Assembly (NCBI RefSeq): GCF_937912035.1
Contig: NZ_CALDPF010000043.1
Location: 100,273-164,272 of the forward strand
DNA length: 64,000 bases
Direction of reading: 5' to 3'
Source of the DNA: an uncultured Bacteroides sp.
Lineage (GTDB): Bacteria > Bacteroidota > Bacteroidia > Bacteroidales > Bacteroidaceae
Every line of letters starts with the position of its first letter. The stretch's first letter is position 1. A program made the position numbers and the translations under genes. Positions 44,234 through 52,811 of the stretch are shown one piece after another. The notes beneath the pieces were generated by a model. It ran no database searches. It saw only the letters and a list, made by a program, of their open reading frames with translations, and was not told the origin of the DNA.

Positions 44234-46033
44234 ATGAAATTTATTCAATCTGTATTTCTTGCACTGGCACTCATGGCCGGAAGCAGCATTAAAGTAATGG
44301 CTCAGGCATCTGCCGAGAGCGGATATTTTCTTCACACAGTAACAAAAGGCCAAAGCCTATATTCCATATCAAGTATGTATAATGTTACTATTGACGACAT
44401 TGTACGCCTGAATCCAGGAAGCGACAAGCAAATCCGCGAAGGAGCTGCACTTAAAATTCCTCAGGCAACCAATTCCAATTCCGACAAACCAGTATTCCAC
44501 ACAATACAAGCAGGTGAAACTTTGTATCGCCTATCTGTGAAATATAACGTCACCACTCAGGCTATTTGCGAAGCTAATCCTGGACTTAGCAGTGAAAATT
44601 TTCGTTCCGGACAAGTGATAATAATTCCCGTCCAGTCTGATTCCAAGCCACAAAAAGAAACTCCTAAAGTAGCTGAACAGGAGAAAACAAATGTGAAGAT
44701 GAATGACTGGAAAGACATGCATAAAGTGGAAAGGAAAGAAACAATTTTCAGCATCAGCCGCGAATATGGAATCACTGAAGAGGAACTTATTGCAGCCAAT
44801 CCTGAGCTGAAAAAAGGTAAGCTGAAAAAAGGCACTTTCCTGTTCATCCCATACGGAAAAAATGACCAAAAAGCTCAAAAACCGGAATCAAAGCCTGAAA
44901 AACAGGAACTCACCAACGAAGAGATATTCAGCCAGTTGGAAGATTCAAGAAAAGACATTAAGACAATCAAGGCAGCAGTACTTCTTCCGTTCATGTCAGG
45001 AACAAGTGCAAACATTGACGAACAGCTAAGAATGGTGGAATACTATGAAGGTTTTCTCATGGCAGTGGACAGTCTGAAAAAACAGGGCGTTTCTGTTGAC
45101 CTTTATACATACGACACCAAAGGTAGAGAAGCAACGCTGAACAACATTCTTGCCAAGAAGGAAATGAAGAGTATGGATATAATATTCGGACCTGCAAGGA
45201 CACAGGACATCGATGCTCTTGCAACTTTTGCAGACCAAAACAACATTCGTCTGGTCGTACCATTTGCCCCAAAAGTAGATCAGGTATTCAAGAATCCACA
45301 TATCTACCAGGTTAACACTCCACAGTCATATCTGTACTCAGAGGTATACGAACACTTCAACCGTAAGTTCAGCGACAGTAATGTGATATTCCTTAATGCC
45401 GGCAACGGTGACAGAGAAAAAGATGAATTTATCAAAGGAATGAAAACAGAGCTGAAAGACAAGGGAATAAGTTACCGTGACTTTACACTGACTGACAATT
45501 TTTATGAGATAATCAGCGTTATGGATACACTGAGAAACAATATATTCATTCCTACTTCCGGAAAGAGTACTGCTTTGGTAAAGATTCTTCCTCAACTCAC
45601 ACAGATCCGTCGCGAAAAGCCTCATTACATGATAAATATGTTTGGTTATCCAGAATGGCAGACTTATACCAACGATTATCTGGCAAGCTTTTATGAGCTT
45701 GACACTTATTTTTATTCATCATTCTATACAAACAATCTTTTCCCAGCTGCCATAAACTTCACTCAGGCATACCGCCGTTGGTATAGTAAAGACATGGCTA
45801 ATATTTACCCAAAATACGGAATGCTAGGGTATGACACCGGTTATTTCTTCCTAAAGGGTTTGGCTAAATACGGAAATAAAATGGAAGAAAACCTAGCTTC
45901 AATACAAGTTACTCCAATCCAGACAGGATTCAAATTCGAACGTGTAAATAACTGGGGAGGATTTATAAACAGAAAAGTGTTCTTCGTACATTTCTCAAAG
46001 GATTATGAACTGATTAAACTTGACTTTGAATGA
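44234..46033 (+). CDS. LysM protein with periplasmic-binding-protein-like C-terminal domain
   Basis: A 599-residue exported protein (signal peptide about residues 1-23). Three LysM peptidoglycan-binding repeats lie at about 32-76, 88-132 and 162-206 (for example HTIQAGETLYRLSVKYNVTT). They are followed by a lysine/glutamate-rich linker and, from about 245, a domain resembling type 1 periplasmic ligand-binding proteins (IKAAVLLPFMSG, DIIFGPARTQDIDALATFAD). Such proteins are common in Bacteroidetes, and the ligand is unknown. It overlaps the PorT-like barrel gene by four bases (ATGA), suggesting a cell-wall-anchored partner of that barrel. Confidence 0.88.
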   Translation: MKFIQSVFLALALMAGSSIKVMAQASAESGYFLHTVTKGQSLYSISSMYNVTIDDIVRLNPGSDKQIREGAALKIPQATNSNSDKPVFHTIQAGETLYRLSVKYNVTTQAICEANPGLSSENFRSGQVIIIPVQSDSKPQKETPKVAEQEKTNVKMNDWKDMHKVERKETIFSISREYGITEEELIAANPELKKGKLKKGTFLFIPYGKNDQKAQKPESKPEKQELTNEEIFSQLEDSRKDIKTIKAAVLLPFMSGTSANIDEQLRMVEYYEGFLMAVDSLKKQGVSVDLYTYDTKGREATLNNILAKKEMKSMDIIFGPARTQDIDALATFADQNNIRLVVPFAPKVDQVFKNPHIYQVNTPQSYLYSEVYEHFNRKFSDSNVIFLNAGNGDREKDEFIKGMKTELKDKGISYRDFTLTDNFYEIISVMDTLRNNIFIPTSGKSTALVKILPQLTQIRREKPHYMINMFGYPEWQTYTNDYLASFYELDTYFYSSFYTNNLFPAAINFTQAYRRWYSKDMANIYPKYGMLGYDTGYFFLKGLAKYGNKMEENLASIQVTPIQTGFKFERVNNWGGFINRKVFFVHFSKDYELIKLDFE

Positions 46034-46713
46034 TTATAAAAAAATATATATCCATTTTAGTATGTTTTCTCTGCTGGCTAAACGTTACTGAAACACAAGC
46101 CCAATTGCAAGAACAGAAACATAACTTTTCCATAGGTATAAGCGGAGGTGTAAATTTCAGCAATGTTGATTTTGCTCCAAGAATAAAACAAGGCTACCTC
46201 GTAGGACCGCAAATGGGTTTCACCGCCAGATATATCTCCGAGAAATATTTCAGCATGATTTGTGGTATTCAAGCGGAAGTGAACTACTCCCAGCGCGGAT
46301 GGAAAGAAGTAATAGAAGACAATAGTGGTGACAGCTATCAGAGAGCTATGAATTATGTAGAAGTACCTCTTCTGGCGCATCTGGCATTCGGTAAAGAACA
46401 CGGAAACGGAGCAAGATTCATTCTTAACCTAGGACCTCAGATAGGATTTCTGATAGGTGAAAAGGAAACTCATGCCATGCCTTCAATACAAAAAGAGCAA
46501 TACGGCAAAGCTGCTGAAAACGGTTTCGATTATGGACTGATTGGTGGCGGAGGTCTGGAAATACGTACAGGTATAGGTCACTTCCTACTTGAAGGCAGGT
46601 ACTATTTCGGACTTAGCGATTTTTTCAACAGTACAAAGAAAGACTATTTTTCACGCTCGGCACATACTTATATATGTGGCAAAATTACTTATCTTTTTGA
46701 TATAAGAAAATGA
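46030..46713 (+). CDS. PorT-like outer-membrane beta-barrel protein
   Basis: A 227-residue protein with an N-terminal signal peptide (MIIKKYISILVCFLCWLN) and a body of alternating strands with glycine and aromatic residues (FSIGISGGVNFSNVDF, VGPQMGFTARYISE, FLIGEKETH, LLEGRYYFGLSDFFN). This is typical of the small PorT/outer-membrane protein barrels of Bacteroidetes. Unlike in species with type 9 secretion, no por genes are nearby, so a secretion role is not implied. It is coupled by a four-base overlap to the LysM gene. Confidence 0.85.
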   Translation: MIIKKYISILVCFLCWLNVTETQAQLQEQKHNFSIGISGGVNFSNVDFAPRIKQGYLVGPQMGFTARYISEKYFSMICGIQAEVNYSQRGWKEVIEDNSGDSYQRAMNYVEVPLLAHLAFGKEHGNGARFILNLGPQIGFLIGEKETHAMPSIQKEQYGKAAENGFDYGLIGGGGLEIRTGIGHFLLEGRYYFGLSDFFNSTKKDYFSRSAHTYICGKITYLFDIRK

Positions 46714-46790
46714 GGCTCAGTTGACAAGTTGACGAGATAACGAAGTTTCCATAATGCCTTGTAAACTCGTAACTGAAGCCATATAATCTT
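46714..46790 (+). terminator. Weak hairpin region after the PorT-like gene
   Basis: GGCTCAGTT (46714-46722) pairs with AACTGAAGCC (46771-46780) with one bulged A, followed by ATATAATCTTTTTT. The long loop carries GTTGACAAGTTGACGAG, two copies of a GTTGAC(A/G)A step. It is possibly a terminator before xth. Confidence 0.4.
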
Positions 46791-46816
46791 TTTTAATTGT
46801 TAATTATTAATTCAAT

Positions 46817-47572
46817 ATGCGCCTTATTTCATGGAACGTAAACGGAATCCGCGCCTGCTGCGACAAAGGTTTCCGTGATTCATTCAAGGCACTTGATGCC
46901 GATTTCTTCTGCCTGCAGGAAACAAAGATGCAGGAAGGACAGTTAGACCTCAGTTTCGAAGGATATACATCATACTGGAATTATGCTGAAAAGAAAGGTT
47001 ATTCCGGTACAGCAATATTCACACGCCACCAGCCTCTGAACGTTACATACGGCATAGGTATTGACGAACATGACCATGAAGGACGTGTGATAACACTGGA
47101 AATGGAAAACTTCTTCCTTGTAACGGTATATACTCCAAACTCACAAGACGGACTTAAACGTCTGGACTACCGTATGACATGGGAAGACGATTTTAGGGCA
47201 TACATCAAGAATCTTGACAGCAAGAAACCTGTATTAGTATGCGGAGACCTTAATGTGGCACACAAAGAGATAGATTTGAAAAATCCAAAGACCAACCGCA
47301 TGAATGCAGGATTTACCGACCAGGAAAGAGAAAAGTTCCAGACACTGCTCGATGCCGGCTTTATAGATACATTCCGCCATTTCTATCCTGACATGGAGAA
47401 TATCTATTCATGGTGGTCGTACCGCTTCAAGGCACGCGAAAAGAACGCAGGGTGGCGTATTGACTACTTCGTGGCTTCGGCACGCCTTGCCGATAAACTT
47501 CAGGGAGCAAAAATACATACAGAAATATTCGGTTCAGACCACTGTCCGGTGGAAGTAACCATCGATTTATAA
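46817..47572 (+). CDS. xth: Exodeoxyribonuclease III
   Basis: An AP endonuclease and 3' exonuclease of base-excision repair. The 251-residue protein shows the whole EEP fold: RLISWNVNGIRACCDKGF, FFCLQETKMQEGQ (catalytic glutamate), VTVYTPNSQDGLKRLDYR, CGDLNVAHKEIDL, WWSYRFKAREKNAGWRIDYF and the final GSDHCPVEVTI with the catalytic Asp-His. The start and length are normal. dgkA follows after seven bases, so they are probably co-transcribed. Confidence 0.97.
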   Translation: MRLISWNVNGIRACCDKGFRDSFKALDADFFCLQETKMQEGQLDLSFEGYTSYWNYAEKKGYSGTAIFTRHQPLNVTYGIGIDEHDHEGRVITLEMENFFLVTVYTPNSQDGLKRLDYRMTWEDDFRAYIKNLDSKKPVLVCGDLNVAHKEIDLKNPKTNRMNAGFTDQEREKFQTLLDAGFIDTFRHFYPDMENIYSWWSYRFKAREKNAGWRIDYFVASARLADKLQGAKIHTEIFGSDHCPVEVTIDL

Positions 47573-47579
47573 TATAGAG

Positions 47580-47960
47580 ATGAAGAACGACGGGTTTACA
47601 CTCAGAAAAAGGCTGAAGAGTTTTAAGTTTGCCTTTAACGGCATAATATTGCTCATTACCCGTGAACACAATGCATGGATACATTGTTTTGCGGCTGTAT
47701 GTGTAATAATAGCAGGATTTGCTTTTGACATATCCGCTACAGAATGGATAGCTGTAACGTTTGCCATAGGAACAGTACTTGCAGCAGAAGCTGTAAACTC
47801 GTCAATAGAAGCCATTGCAGACCTTATTTCACCAGGATATAATGAAGCTATCAAACGTACTAAAGATCTTGCTGCAGGAGCAGTGCTTATACTTGCCATA
47901 TCAGCAGCCATAGTAGGACTGATTATATTTATTCCTAAAATAATGGAAATATTCAGCTGA
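47580..47960 (+). CDS. dgkA: Diacylglycerol/undecaprenol kinase family protein
   Basis: A 126-residue inner-membrane kinase with three hydrophobic helices and the family signature EAVNSSIEAIADLI near residues 65-80. The N-terminal amphipathic segment RKRLKSFKFAFNGI and HNAWIHCFAA are also conserved. Gram-negative members phosphorylate diacylglycerol; many others phosphorylate undecaprenol. The substrate is not settled from sequence. The PAP2 phosphatase gene that follows could act on the same lipid carrier in the reverse sense, which hints at undecaprenol recycling. Confidence 0.92.
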   Translation: MKNDGFTLRKRLKSFKFAFNGIILLITREHNAWIHCFAAVCVIIAGFAFDISATEWIAVTFAIGTVLAAEAVNSSIEAIADLISPGYNEAIKRTKDLAAGAVLILAISAAIVGLIIFIPKIMEIFS

Positions 47961-48006
47961 ACAGACACGCTGAAGTTTGTGTTTCTATACTAAATGATAA
48001 AAAAAT

Positions 48007-48567
48007 ATGATTAAAAGAACCAGCATATTATTTATGGTTTGCCTGCTGTCATTCTCCATAAGCGCACAGACCATCGAAGTTACCGGTAGCCGTAAGGCAG
48101 TCCGCACATCCGGTGATATAGGTGCAGTGCTTTTGCCAGTAGCCGGACTGACAGCCATTCTTATAAACAAGGATTGGCAGGGGTTGAAACAAGGAGTATT
48201 TTCAGGCATAACCACACTTGGAGTGACATATGCACTGAAATATGCCGTAAAGAAAGAACGTCCTGACCATAGCAACTTTCACTCCTTCCCTTCCATGCAC
48301 ACGTCAGTATCATTCGCGGCTGCGTCTTTCATACAGCGTCGCTATGGCTGGAAATGGGGAGCACCGGCATACGTAATGTCAACGTATGTAGGCTGGAGTC
48401 GCGTTTATGGCAAGAAACATGACTGGTGGGATGTTGCGGCAGGAGCCGTTATAGGTACTGCCAGCTCATACATATTCACACGTCCGTTTGCCAAGAAACA
48501 TAATCTTACGATAAGTCCCGTAGCAGGTGACGGTCATTACGGCATTTATGCTTCGATGAATTTCTGA
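48007..48567 (+). CDS. PAP2-family phosphatase
   Basis: A 186-residue exported or membrane-associated acid phosphatase. The three-part signature is present: KKERPDHSNF, then FPSMHTSVSFAAASF, then SRVYGKKHDWWDVAAG with the nucleophilic histidine. There is a signal peptide at about residues 1-20 (to SAQT). Family members dephosphorylate lipid phosphates such as undecaprenyl pyrophosphate, lipid A or phosphatidic acid. It follows dgkA by 46 bases. Confidence 0.92.
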   Translation: MIKRTSILFMVCLLSFSISAQTIEVTGSRKAVRTSGDIGAVLLPVAGLTAILINKDWQGLKQGVFSGITTLGVTYALKYAVKKERPDHSNFHSFPSMHTSVSFAAASFIQRRYGWKWGAPAYVMSTYVGWSRVYGKKHDWWDVAAGAVIGTASSYIFTRPFAKKHNLTISPVAGDGHYGIYASMNF

Positions 48568-48609
48568 TTTATACTATTTATAAAAACAATACTTTCATTT
48601 TTCATTGAT

Positions 48610-49317
48610 TTAATCTTTATTATTCACACCATAGCCGAAAAGTGAGAAATCCCCCATACAAGGATCACCAGGGAATATTTCTGCCAAAGCATTCGTTATT
48701 CTTTTAGCGTTTGTGAGCGAGAACACTGGCTTATCAGTAAGTCCCAGAAGATGCGCCACACGGCATACGTGGGTATCAAGAGGAATAATTAAATCGGCAG
48801 CATCCATTCTTTTCCACATACCGAAGTCAACTGGAGAATTCTGACGTATCATCCAGCGCAGGAACATGTTGAGTTTCTTCTGTGGCGAACGGTCTGAGAC
48901 CTCAAGAAACGCGCATAGTTTCTGCATCGGTGTTCCGTTATATTCCAATAGTCTGTCCTCCAAAGTCTTTCCTTCAGAATAGACGGAATAAAGTTTTTCA
49001 AGATAAAAACGGAAGTCGGAATGCGACACCATCCTGTAGAAACTGCTCTTGTCGTCAGCACGGAAATCATCTCTCCATTTCCCAGAAAGGATATATTGCA
49101 AGGGTGAATGTCCCATAATGGCATCCAGTTCGTCTGCCTTGCGGAGTATCATCTTGCGATTGCCAAAACTGAGAACAGCCGTAAGAAGACCTGAAATTTC
49201 AATATCACGCTGTTCGGTATATCTGTGAGGGAATTGTACTGGGTCGTCGGGAATAAACGATGCACAATGGTAAGTCTCAGCCCACTCTTTCAATAGTTTT
49301 ATAGTTTCTGTTTCCAT
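48610..49317 (-). CDS. TIGR02757 family protein
   Basis: A 235-residue protein that fits the TIGR02757 family, a group conserved in Bacteroidetes and some Proteobacteria with no established function: FPHRYTEQRDIEISGLLTAVLSFGNR, NMFLRWMIRQNSPVDFGMW, LIIPLDTHVCRVAHLLGL. The last motif, with an aspartate and histidine after a helix, recalls the helix-hairpin-helix/DNA glycosylase superfamily. ATGs at 49341 and 49317 are both available; the conserved part begins at METETIKLLKEW, so I choose 49317. The promoter-to-terminator unit described next lies upstream on the same strand. Confidence 0.88.
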   Translation of the reverse strand: METETIKLLKEWAETYHCASFIPDDPVQFPHRYTEQRDIEISGLLTAVLSFGNRKMILRKADELDAIMGHSPLQYILSGKWRDDFRADDKSSFYRMVSHSDFRFYLEKLYSVYSEGKTLEDRLLEYNGTPMQKLCAFLEVSDRSPQKKLNMFLRWMIRQNSPVDFGMWKRMDAADLIIPLDTHVCRVAHLLGLTDKPVFSLTNAKRITNALAEIFPGDPCMGDFSLFGYGVNNKD

Positions 49318-49425
49318 AATAATCATGTTGATACATTTCAAAAAAATTACCTGTCATTTTACCTAAAACGCTTTGTCGTTTCAATTAAAATGAACTGTCA
49401 TTTTCTCCGGTAAAATATAAGGCAT

Positions 49426-49503
49426 AAAAAAAGGGAATCTTCCCAGACTCCCAATCTTCATTAACCTTAAATCTAATACCATGAAAAACACAGTGCAAAT
49501 ATA
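49426..49503 (-). ncRNA. Short promoter-to-terminator unit, candidate small RNA or terminated leader
   Basis: On the minus strand TATATTTG (49503-49496) is an exact -7 box, with the 7-base-arm palindrome TATGTTA/TAACATA (49511-49526) just upstream of it. About 40 bases on, GGGAGTCT (49452-49445), loop GGGA and AGATTCCC (49440-49433) form an 8-bp stem with one G-U pair, directly followed by seven T. The predicted RNA is about 65 bases. It ends about 108 bases before the TIGR02757 start. It may be a free small RNA or an attenuated leader of that gene. The rest of 49318-49603 shows nothing more I can name except a weak AT-rich inverted repeat near 49553-49592. Confidence 0.55.
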
Positions 49504-49603
49504 CGGGTTTTATGTTATGTAACATATAAAAACAAAGAAAAAAGCATCATGGTTAACTATTTTTATACCTTAATCTCACAATATAAATAGTTATACATAT
49601 TAG

Positions 49604-50179
49604 TTAACATTGATCTTTATTTTTTCTCCTTGATATTTCATCTCTTAGCATTGCGGCTCTCTCGTAATCTTCATTATTAACAGCTGCCTCCAAATCCATT
49701 TTCAGCATATCAGTACCTACAGAATTAAGCGGCATACTAAATCCAGAACCATCAGAAGTTACAATACGAATCTTTTCTTTTTCAAGCAAATCATCTAAAA
49801 CATAAACCGGATACCCCATTTTAAAAGATAAAGCCAATGCATCGGTAGGGCGTGAATCAACTTTAAAACTAGTCCCATCAGAACGTGTACAGTATATATA
49901 AGAATTAAAAATACCGTCGTTGACATCGTATATTACAGCCTTATCTACAGAAATACCAGCTTCATGCAATAGAGAATTAACAAAATCGTAGGTCAATGGA
50001 CGAGGAGATTTGTAACCGGACATACATGCTCTTAAATCGGAAGCTTCTCTATCGCCTATAATCATTGCCAAACGCCTTCCACCATTACAACTCGTAACTT
50101 CCTCCAAAATCAGGGCATGCGATGTAGAAGGTTTTAATAAATTAGATATTCCTATTATAATAACCTCAATTTCGTTCAT
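49604..50179 (-). CDS. Bifunctional nuclease (BFN) domain protein with UVR motif
   Basis: A 191-residue protein. Residues about 1-135 match the BFN/DUF151 domain (LILEEVTSCNGGRRLAMIIGDREA, RPTDALALSFKMGYPVYV), linked in plants to DNase and RNase activity. The C-terminal part has a UvrB/UvrC motif (LEAAVNNEDYERAAMLRDEI). This combination is frequent in Bacteroidetes. Its biological role is not known in detail. It is divergent from the UpxY-type gene with about 180 AT-rich bases between. Confidence 0.9.
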   Translation of the reverse strand: MNEIEVIIIGISNLLKPSTSHALILEEVTSCNGGRRLAMIIGDREASDLRACMSGYKSPRPLTYDFVNSLLHEAGISVDKAVIYDVNDGIFNSYIYCTRSDGTSFKVDSRPTDALALSFKMGYPVYVLDDLLEKEKIRIVTSDGSGFSMPLNSVGTDMLKMDLEAAVNNEDYERAAMLRDEISRRKNKDQC

Positions 50180-50316
50180 ACAAAAATTATTTATTACTTT
50201 ACTCAGAACAAATATAATAAAAAATATATACCATACCTCATAATTTGTAAAATAATGAAAGACATAACATGAAGAAAGTTTTAATGAATAAAAAATGTAC
50301 TATTAATTTTTATTTA

Positions 50317-50324
50317 TACTTTTG
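50317..50324 (+). promoter_or_regulatory. -7 box before the UpxY-type gene
   Basis: TACTTTTG is an exact TAnnTTTG match 36 bases before the ATG at 50361. No strong -33 box is visible. Confidence 0.5.
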
Positions 50325-50360
50325 TAGGAGCTTAAACGAAAAGTAAACTACAAGACACAA

Positions 50361-50876
50361 ATGGAGAACGAACACTGGTATGCGATGTATGTAAAAATGC
50401 ATCACGAAAAAAAGACTGCAGAAAAGCTATCCAATATGGGAATCAAAAACTATTTGCCACTGCAGGAAACCGTAAGACAATGGAGCGACAGAAAGAAAAA
50501 GATACAAGTTGTTATTATTCCGATGATTATCTTTGTAAAATCGAATGAAAAAGACAGAATTGAAATTCTGAAATCTGTCCCTTCAATAAACGGTACCATG
50601 ATAGACAAGGCTACACACAAACCTGCAATAATTAGAGACGAAGAAATGGAACGTTTCATGTTCATGTTGGACTATTCAGAAGATACAGTAAGATTCACAA
50701 ACGAACAACTCAAACCCGGGGAAAAAGTCGAAGTAATAAAAGGACCGCTAAACGGATTAAAAGGAGAACTAATCGACATAGAAGGGAAATGTCAAGTATC
50801 TGTAAGGCTCAACATGCTGGGATGCGCAATGGTTGAGATGCCGGTAGGATACCTTAAAAAGACAGAAAACGAATAA
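50361..50876 (+). CDS. NusG-like antiterminator of the UpxY type, orphan
   Basis: A 171-residue NusG paralogue. The NGN domain occupies about residues 1-105 (HWYAMYVKMHHEKKTAEKL, NYLPLQETVRQWSDRKKK). A KOW motif lies at about 118-150 (LKPGEKVEVIKGPLNGLKGE). In Bacteroides such UpxY proteins are the first genes of capsule loci and let polymerase read through terminators in the long leader. Here no upxZ, glycosyltransferase or capsule gene follows; the next gene is paaK. It has its own promoter and terminator, so it is either an orphan acting elsewhere or a remnant of a lost locus. Confidence 0.88.
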   Translation: MENEHWYAMYVKMHHEKKTAEKLSNMGIKNYLPLQETVRQWSDRKKKIQVVIIPMIIFVKSNEKDRIEILKSVPSINGTMIDKATHKPAIIRDEEMERFMFMLDYSEDTVRFTNEQLKPGEKVEVIKGPLNGLKGELIDIEGKCQVSVRLNMLGCAMVEMPVGYLKKTENE

Positions 50877-50901
50877 AAATAACATCAAATTGACACACAT
50901 A

Positions 50902-50954
50902 AATCATCAGAGCAGCAAAAATGAAATTTTTCCTTGCTGTTTTGATGATTTTTT
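50902..50954 (+). terminator. Strong terminator after the UpxY-type gene
   Basis: AATCATCA (50902-50909) pairs with TGATGATT (50943-50950). Inside, AGCAGCAA pairs with TTGCTGTT with one G-U pair, making a stem of about 16 pairs, followed by six T. It lies 25 bases after the stop. Confidence 0.88.
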
Positions 50955-50963
50955 CTAATTTTG
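50933..50963 (+). promoter_or_regulatory. Promoter of paaK, overlapping the terminator
   Basis: CTTG at 50933-50936, 19 bases, then TAATTTTG at 50956-50963 (exact -7 match). The -33 box lies in the right arm of the preceding terminator stem. Confidence 0.55.
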
Positions 50964-51039
50964 CAGTCATAGGAATTTCAACATAACATTTCAGAATAAT
51001 ATTCCAATAAAAACATAAACCTTACAAATAATTGTTATA

Positions 51040-52353
51040 ATGGAAAACGACTGCAAATATCTCCATCCGGAGATGGAAACAATGACGAGAGAGGAAATAG
51101 AGAAGCTGCAATTGGAAAGACTGAAAAAAACAGTAAAACATTGCATGAACTCACCTTTCTATAAGAAAAGATTCGAAGAGTGTAATCTGAAACCTGAAGA
51201 TATAAAATCACTTGACGACATAAGAAAAATACCGTTCACGACCAAACAGGATTTGCGCGACAACTATCCTTACGGGCTTGCCGCAGTACCACTGAAGGAC
51301 GTGGTAAGACTGCATTCGTCAAGCGGTACGACAGGAACACCTACAGTAATACTCCATACACAAAAAGATCTTGACGAATGGGCAAATGCCGTGGCACGCT
51401 GTCTGCACATGGTTGGATTGAGAGCCGGAGATATATTCCAGAACTCGTCCGGATACGGTATGTTTACCGGTGGACTGGGATTTCAGTATGGCGCTGAAAG
51501 ACTTGGAATGCTAACTGTACCGGCTGCAGCAGGAAACACAAAAAGACAGATTAAATTCATAACAGACTTCGGAACTACTGCACTTCACGCCATACCAAGC
51601 TATGCAGGGCGTCTGCATGAGGTTATGGAAGAAATGGGAATAGATCCGGTTAAGGATACAAAATTGAAAACACTGATAATAGGTGCCGAACCACACTCTG
51701 AAGAACAAAGGAAAAGAATAGAAAAAATGCTCGGAGTGAAGGCATACAACTCTTTCGGAATGTCAGAAATGTGCGGTCCGGGAGTGGCTTTCGAATGTAC
51801 AGAACAGAACGGTCTGCACATATGGGAGGACTATTATATAGTTGAAATAGTAGATCCGGAAACGCTGGAACCTGTGCCGGACGGTGAAGTGGGTGAACTT
51901 GTCCTTACAACAATAAACCGTGAGGCAATGCCCCTGTTAAGATACAGAACAAGAGACCTTACAAGATTCCTACCAGGAGAATGCAAGTGCGGACGTCATC
52001 ACAGACGCCTTGACCGCATGAAGGGAAGAAGTGACGACATGATCATACTGAAGGGGGTAAACATCTTCCCTATTCAAATAGAAACCATACTTATGCAGTT
52101 CAAAGAGCTTGGTTCTGACTACCTGATCACACTTACAAACCTTGATGCAAACGATGAAATGACGGTAGAAGTGGAACTGAACGAATTCACAGACGATTTC
52201 GGCTCACTGCAAAAACTTACAAAGGAAATTACTCGCCAACTGAAAGACGAAATTCTGATTACCCCAACCGTAAAACTGGTACCGAAAGGAAGCTTGCCGA
52301 AGCAGGAAGGAAAGGCTGTGAGAGTGAAAGATTTACGTAAAACATTAATTTAA
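51040..52353 (+). CDS. paaK: Phenylacetate--CoA ligase
   Basis: An adenylate-forming ligase that activates phenylacetate, and probably other aryl acetates, to CoA thioesters. The 437-residue protein shows LHSSSGTTGTPTVILHT (the ATP-binding P-loop-like motif), NSFGMSEMCGPGVAFEC, and KGRSDDMIILKGVNIFP. The catalytic C-terminal lysine is probably in SLPKQEGKAVRVKD. In Bacteroides and other gut anaerobes this gene pairs with an ACT protein as here, often next to indolepyruvate oxidoreductase genes, which are absent in this window. It suggests handling of aromatic amino acid breakdown products. Confidence 0.94.
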   Translation: MENDCKYLHPEMETMTREEIEKLQLERLKKTVKHCMNSPFYKKRFEECNLKPEDIKSLDDIRKIPFTTKQDLRDNYPYGLAAVPLKDVVRLHSSSGTTGTPTVILHTQKDLDEWANAVARCLHMVGLRAGDIFQNSSGYGMFTGGLGFQYGAERLGMLTVPAAAGNTKRQIKFITDFGTTALHAIPSYAGRLHEVMEEMGIDPVKDTKLKTLIIGAEPHSEEQRKRIEKMLGVKAYNSFGMSEMCGPGVAFECTEQNGLHIWEDYYIVEIVDPETLEPVPDGEVGELVLTTINREAMPLLRYRTRDLTRFLPGECKCGRHHRRLDRMKGRSDDMIILKGVNIFPIQIETILMQFKELGSDYLITLTNLDANDEMTVEVELNEFTDDFGSLQKLTKEITRQLKDEILITPTVKLVPKGSLPKQEGKAVRVKDLRKTLI

Positions 52354-52366
52354 AGATATATACATC

Positions 52367-52795
52367 ATGACAGTACATCAATTATCTGTTTTTGTAGAAA
52401 ATAAATCGGGAACTCTCCTAAAAGTTCTCGAACTGCTGAAAGAGGCAGAAATTCAGTTAATAGCCTCTACCATTTCCGATACTGTGGAATACGGAATATA
52501 CAGAATAATATGTTCCGATCCTGAAAGAGCCTTTCAGACACTAAGCAAGGCAGGAATATCTGCAAATGTTTCGGAAGTATTTGCAATAACACTCGACAAT
52601 TATCCGGGAAGAGCTGCCGATGCAATAAAGAGCTTCACAGACGCAGGCATAGGCATATCATATCTGTATTCGTTCCTACTGGCAGGAAAAGGTATCCTTG
52701 TATTCCGCACAGACGATGCTGAAAAGACAAGAGATGTGATTACAAAGAACAATATGAGTTATCTGGAAGATAAAGACTTGTACAATATGGCATAA
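52367..52795 (+). CDS. ACT-domain amino-acid-binding protein
   Basis: A 142-residue protein made of two ACT domains (about 3-68 and 70-140), with the typical start QLSVFVENKSGTLLKVLELLKE. ACT proteins bind amino acids and adjust enzyme activity. It follows paaK by 13 bases, an arrangement seen repeatedly, so it probably senses an aromatic amino acid for this pathway; that is inference. Confidence 0.9.
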   Translation: MTVHQLSVFVENKSGTLLKVLELLKEAEIQLIASTISDTVEYGIYRIICSDPERAFQTLSKAGISANVSEVFAITLDNYPGRAADAIKSFTDAGIGISYLYSFLLAGKGILVFRTDDAEKTRDVITKNNMSYLEDKDLYNMA

Positions 52796-52811
52796 ACAAA
52801 TGCAATATAAA

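Noticed and set aside
46030..46713. Type 9 secretion component because of the PorT-like barrel
   Set aside because: No other por/spr genes are present, and such barrels are common in species without this system.
49326..49481. 33-codon frame reading through the small-RNA terminator
   Set aside because: It is short, crosses a strong terminator and has no recognisable product; it is mentioned only as a possible leader peptide.
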